This document shows, one piece after another, positions 60,609 to 64,000 of a stretch of 64,000 nucleotides of DNA; the first letter of the stretch is position 1, and each line of letters begins with the position of its first letter. Below the pieces are notes generated by a model that was given only the letters and a program-made list of their open reading frames with translations, was not told the DNA's origin and did no database searches. A program made the translations under genes and the position numbers. The stretch comes from Ascaris suum (taxonomy: Eukaryota; Nematoda; Chromadorea; Rhabditida; Ascarididae). The DNA is taken from the NCBI GenBank assembly GCA_013433145.1, contig CM024186.1:6452001-6516000 (forward strand). The letters run 5' to 3'.

Positions 60609-62081
60609 CTGCGAATTGAACGACCGCTCGAATATGTTACCGTACCTCTTCTTCCTGAAGATAAACACAGCCTCTGAAGTTGTTCAACGACAGCTGGAGG
60701 TATTTCAGTAGTGAGGATATCATGACAAACAATTGGTGTTGCGTGATGCACTGATGATTATTTCAAAGAGGGATACTGAAAGCTGCAGGATTGACAGCCC
60801 TTAATTCGTTCTGGTTCAAACTTCCACATTTGTCGCTTCATTTCATATATGTGCTTGAATTTTCCCAAGACCTGAAGTTGATCGCGACTTATAAACAAGG
60901 AGTCAAAAGGCTCGGTGGGGAAGCCGCTGAAAAAAAGCTTCATTTTCAAAGGTACTCGTGAAGATATGCACCTCCGATGTGCGTTATGCCGATATCTTGT
61001 CTACGCGTACGTATGTGTGCTCATCTGTTCGGCTGATACGTATACAATCTAAATCATCTACACCAATTTTCACAGTGACCTACTAACTTCAGGAAAGTTG
61101 CAGGAACCTGAGGATTCTGAAACTTTTGCAAGCATTAGATGCCGATTAGATCACAAAACAACTAAATAAAAAATTGTGCCAGAGTACCTGGCACGACATG
61201 CGATTTTTTTTTCGGTCACCTCACAGATCAGTTCCACAAATTTTAAAGAATATCACATAAGCGGAATGATGCCTTGATATTTTAGTTGATCCAACCAATC
61301 GCATCAATCGCATAAACCCCCAAAAAAGCCTTCTTTGTGGTTTGACCGATATTAAGTGAGGAAATGCTAGATGCTTGTTTTTTAGGCTTTCACATCTCTA
61401 CTTCTGAACTTATTGGAGCAACGGGAAATAATGTAATTTTCTCTGCGATTACTGAAAGAAAACATGCTATCAACTATCAATGTGAAATATTCAGCACTAC
61501 CTCGTGATTAATACCTCAATATAAATCCTTCATCTCTCTCAGAACATAATTTCCTTTTTACGCATAACATCCTTATATATGCCCTCTGTTTTCATAGTGC
61601 AATGAGAAGTCACCATTGAATCTTTGCATGTGTTGCAGCTTAATTAAGTTTTCCGAAAAGAAGTGCAACAAAAGCAGCTATGGGGATTTACGGTCATCCC
61701 AGTACAGCATTCGCCCTCTAGATAGCCACTAGGAATCGATAATGAATTTAAAAGGACGATGTTATCCCAGAAATGCAGCGAGAAAACCCCAACGGTTAGC
61801 GCGAACATCATGCAACTGCAGCAAATTCGGCGCAAAACCAAAGCAATAAATTTAGAGGAATCAAAAATAAATTAGTTTCCCACAGGAAACCCCTATATAC
61901 TTGTATTAGAAAACCTGCTACCGCAATCATCAATTTCGCTTTCCTGTCTTACCTTATGAATGGTAAAATAAAAACAGCATATTGCGTTGGTCAATTTCCC
62001 ACCGAAATACTGAAACACGACTAAGACATACAAAATCAACCTTACTGGAAAGACAAAACTTGCGAGCAAGATGAAATTCAC
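60609..62081. other. no supported feature
   Basis: AT-rich, with a Cys-rich - strand frame at 61644-61841 that I cannot place. Confidence 0.35.
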
Positions 62082-62156
62082 CTTTTCTTCGAGCTTTTCC
62101 CTGTTCAGCCCCTCAGGATCGAGCCATTTAAGAGCTAGTTTGATGTCGCTAAACTT
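62082..62156 (-). CDS. exon-like segment, unknown protein
   Basis: Exactly 25 codons, phase 0 at both ends, between TTCAG-like and GTGAAT sites: KFSDIKLALKWLDPEG and LNREKLEEK. Charged helical composition; not recognised. Confidence 0.35.
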
Positions 62157-62859
62157 CTGAAACAGCGCAAACTGCAGCAACATTATATAAATGATACCAC
62201 ATCCAAATATAATGCGCTAAAAAGCTGAATGCGGTTCTACAAAAGTTCTACAAAAATCGACAAACGGTTCTACAAAAGCAAACACCTTGATCCCAACAAC
62301 TATTGCCGTCGACTGCTGTAAACGCAGTCGACGACGTTCTACCTGATTCGTTTCACACACCAATAATGAACTCATAATTAATCACTGAACGTAAATCCAC
62401 CTGCAGTTCGTCAAGTATTCTTAGATACCCATCGAATTTTGACGGTCAGTTTAAAAGCTAGTTAGCAGTCATATCAAAAATCCTATTTCTCCTCATAGCG
62501 TCGGATTTAGGCGTGCAATCAAACAGTATGCGTTTAAGAAATAAATGTTTTACAAAGTCCCGCTCTGACCGCTTACTATACCTTGAGTAAAGACCAAAAG
62601 CATGAAACTCTGCATTGCAGAAAATCGCAATGTGTTTATAACCAATGTGGGTTGTGCCCGCCCCTTTGACAACTTGAACTCGTGTCCGTTTGTATGTCTG
62701 TGAGCATCACCTCCAACACGACAAAATCTATGCTGTAGAGTGGCCCAAAGCCGGTATCGGAACGCAGTGAACAATTCGCACTTGCAAGATTCATCGTAAG
62801 ACCAACCCAGTGCAAAAAAATAATCAAAACAATTGTTAGCCGAAGATATATATTGCACG

Positions 62860-62958
<99 letters not shown>

Positions 62959-63718
62959 GGCAGCGGGAAATGTCCACTTGGGAACACCTGCCACGGAAGG
63001 CGAACGTGAAATAATGAAGGAGAATAACAAACAAACATTCGATGAGCATCCCCAAACTGCCAAAAGAAAGGTAACTTACATCGGACGTAAAAGACGTCTC
63101 CTCAAAACAAAAAAGACACTGACAATGCCCAAAACGATTCATTTCGAAACTTCATCAACAAGCAACCTTTCAAAACAATCATCAAAATAAACATCTATGC
63201 ACAACACAACCATACGAAAACATGAATCAACATTAGTTACGCACAAAAGAATACAAGCGCAATCTACAGCTTGCCGCGTCCACTGCTTAGTTTATTCAAG
63301 TTGTAAAACATTTGCCCGAAAAAACTTGACTACAGTAATCGTACTGACAAAGGTGCCTCATCCCTTGATACTTCCTTTAGCATTTGCAAAAGACTTGTCA
63401 GACGTATCAAAGCCAAAAATTCCTCCTCCCATAGTCCTCTCTTCCTCATAATTCTGCTGCGTCCCTCCGCTTTTAGTATAACCCTAATTCATACTTTACC
63501 CCTTACATTTGCTGTCCCTCACTGAAAGTGCAAACCTCTAAGGTTCGAATTTCTCATCCTCTACGGAATGGTGGGCATGGTGGGAGAATTCGAGCTGGAA
63601 GAGTGTAGAAATCTGGATCGCAGCGTAGAAATCAGAAATCATTACAAACTGCTGACATATAAAAATACCCGACAGTAAACATACAAACTTTTAATGTTCT
63701 CAAGAAAGTTTTCAACGC
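62157..63718. other. no supported gene; contains an (AT)n tract and a short hairpin
   Basis: 10-base arms CGTCGACTGC/GCAGTCGACG form a hairpin at 62307-62333. CGGTTCTACAAAAG is repeated at about 62232 and 62266. Frames crossing the AT tract are Tyr-Ile artefacts. Confidence 0.4.
62862..62958. repeat. (AT)n microsatellite
   Basis: Nearly 100 bases of alternating AT with slips at about 62894 and 62951. Confidence 0.97.
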
Positions 63719-63985
63719 TTATAGCTCATCACCTCTGACCTCTATCCTTCTCCCGCATCCGCTTTCCAACTGTTGATTTTCACGGTATGGCGAGGTGAAA
63801 CGATTGAATTTTTTATGAGAAAAACATGAAAAGTCAGTGGAAAAGAGTAGCCTGACGATGTGCTTCATTGCTATGTTGGGCTGAATATTAAGAATTTCAT
63901 AGTTTGCACCTCCAACTGTGTGGCCATGCAAACGTACAGGACTCCATTTTTCCGGAATAGGTGGATAGTTCATGCCAAGCAAAAT
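63719..63985 (-). CDS. exon-like segment at the right edge, unknown protein
   Basis: After TTTTATTAG the frame reads ILLGMNYPPIPEKWSPVRLH and GHTVGGANYEILNIQPNI. The exon probably ends before the open frame does. No family recognised. Confidence 0.35.
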   Translation of the reverse strand: MLLGMNYPPIPEKWSPVRLHGHTVGGANYEILNIQPNIAMKHIVRLLFSTDFSCFSHKKFNRFTSPYRENQQLESGCGRRIEVRGDEL

Positions 63986-64000
63986 CTAATAAAAGATAGC

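Overview
The window looks like nuclear DNA of a nematode, probably one with large introns such as many parasitic species. The clues are: long arrays built from the nematode telomere hexamer TTAGGC; compact exons bounded by TTTCAG/TTTTAG-type acceptors in AT-rich introns; CAG acceptors 6-13 bases before start codons, as expected for spliced-leader trans-splicing; RTE-type non-LTR retrotransposon relics; and protein families typical of nematodes (a paired-domain factor, SSRP1/HMG-4, Ig repeats, the expanded CK1/TTBK kinases). The species cannot be named from sequence alone. Gene density is very low, and almost all open frames over 60 codons are chance or repeat-driven.

Left third (0-15.8 kb, + strand): a CA-rich low-complexity tract, then a paired-domain (Pax) gene whose first four recognisable exons (997-1083, 2429-2657, 3481-3637, 11903-12091) join with consistent splice phases. 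Introns hold hairpin-forming repeats and an RTE 3' relic; a second, longer RTE relic lies at about 13.9-15.1 kb.

Middle (15.8-28.9 kb): two arrays of degenerate TTAGGC-derived sequence (0.74 kb and 3.6 kb), still in hexamer phase and, in the second, organised into recurring higher-order blocks, separated by 7 kb of AT-rich non-coding DNA.

28.9-34.1 kb, - strand: an intron-retaining SSRP1 (FACT subunit, C. elegans hmg-3/hmg-4 family) pseudogene. Eight exons are recognisable; it carries two nonsense codons and a frameshift, and lacks a second N-terminal exon and the whole 3' half including the HMG box.

40.7-45.5 kb: a nearly perfect inverted duplication (arms of 1455 and 1454 bp, 1856 bp spacer). 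Each arm carries a broken CK1/TTBK-like kinase fragment plus another open exon-like block. If transcribed through, it would form a very long hairpin RNA.

48.9-58 kb, - strand: exons of a multi-Ig-domain protein, hemicentin-like in style, also decayed (one domain has lost both disulphide cysteines; at least two frameshifts). A 3.2 kb AT-rich minisatellite lies between two of its exons. The last 6 kb has long (AT)n tracts and a few unrecognised exon-like segments on the - strand.

The most interesting theme is that unrelated genes on the right half (SSRP1, Ig protein, CK1 kinase) are all decaying with introns in place, amid telomere-like arrays and a large palindrome, while the Pax exons look intact. 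This fits a low-constraint compartment (sex-limited, subtelomeric or germline-limited DNA), though indel errors in the assembly would mimic part of it.
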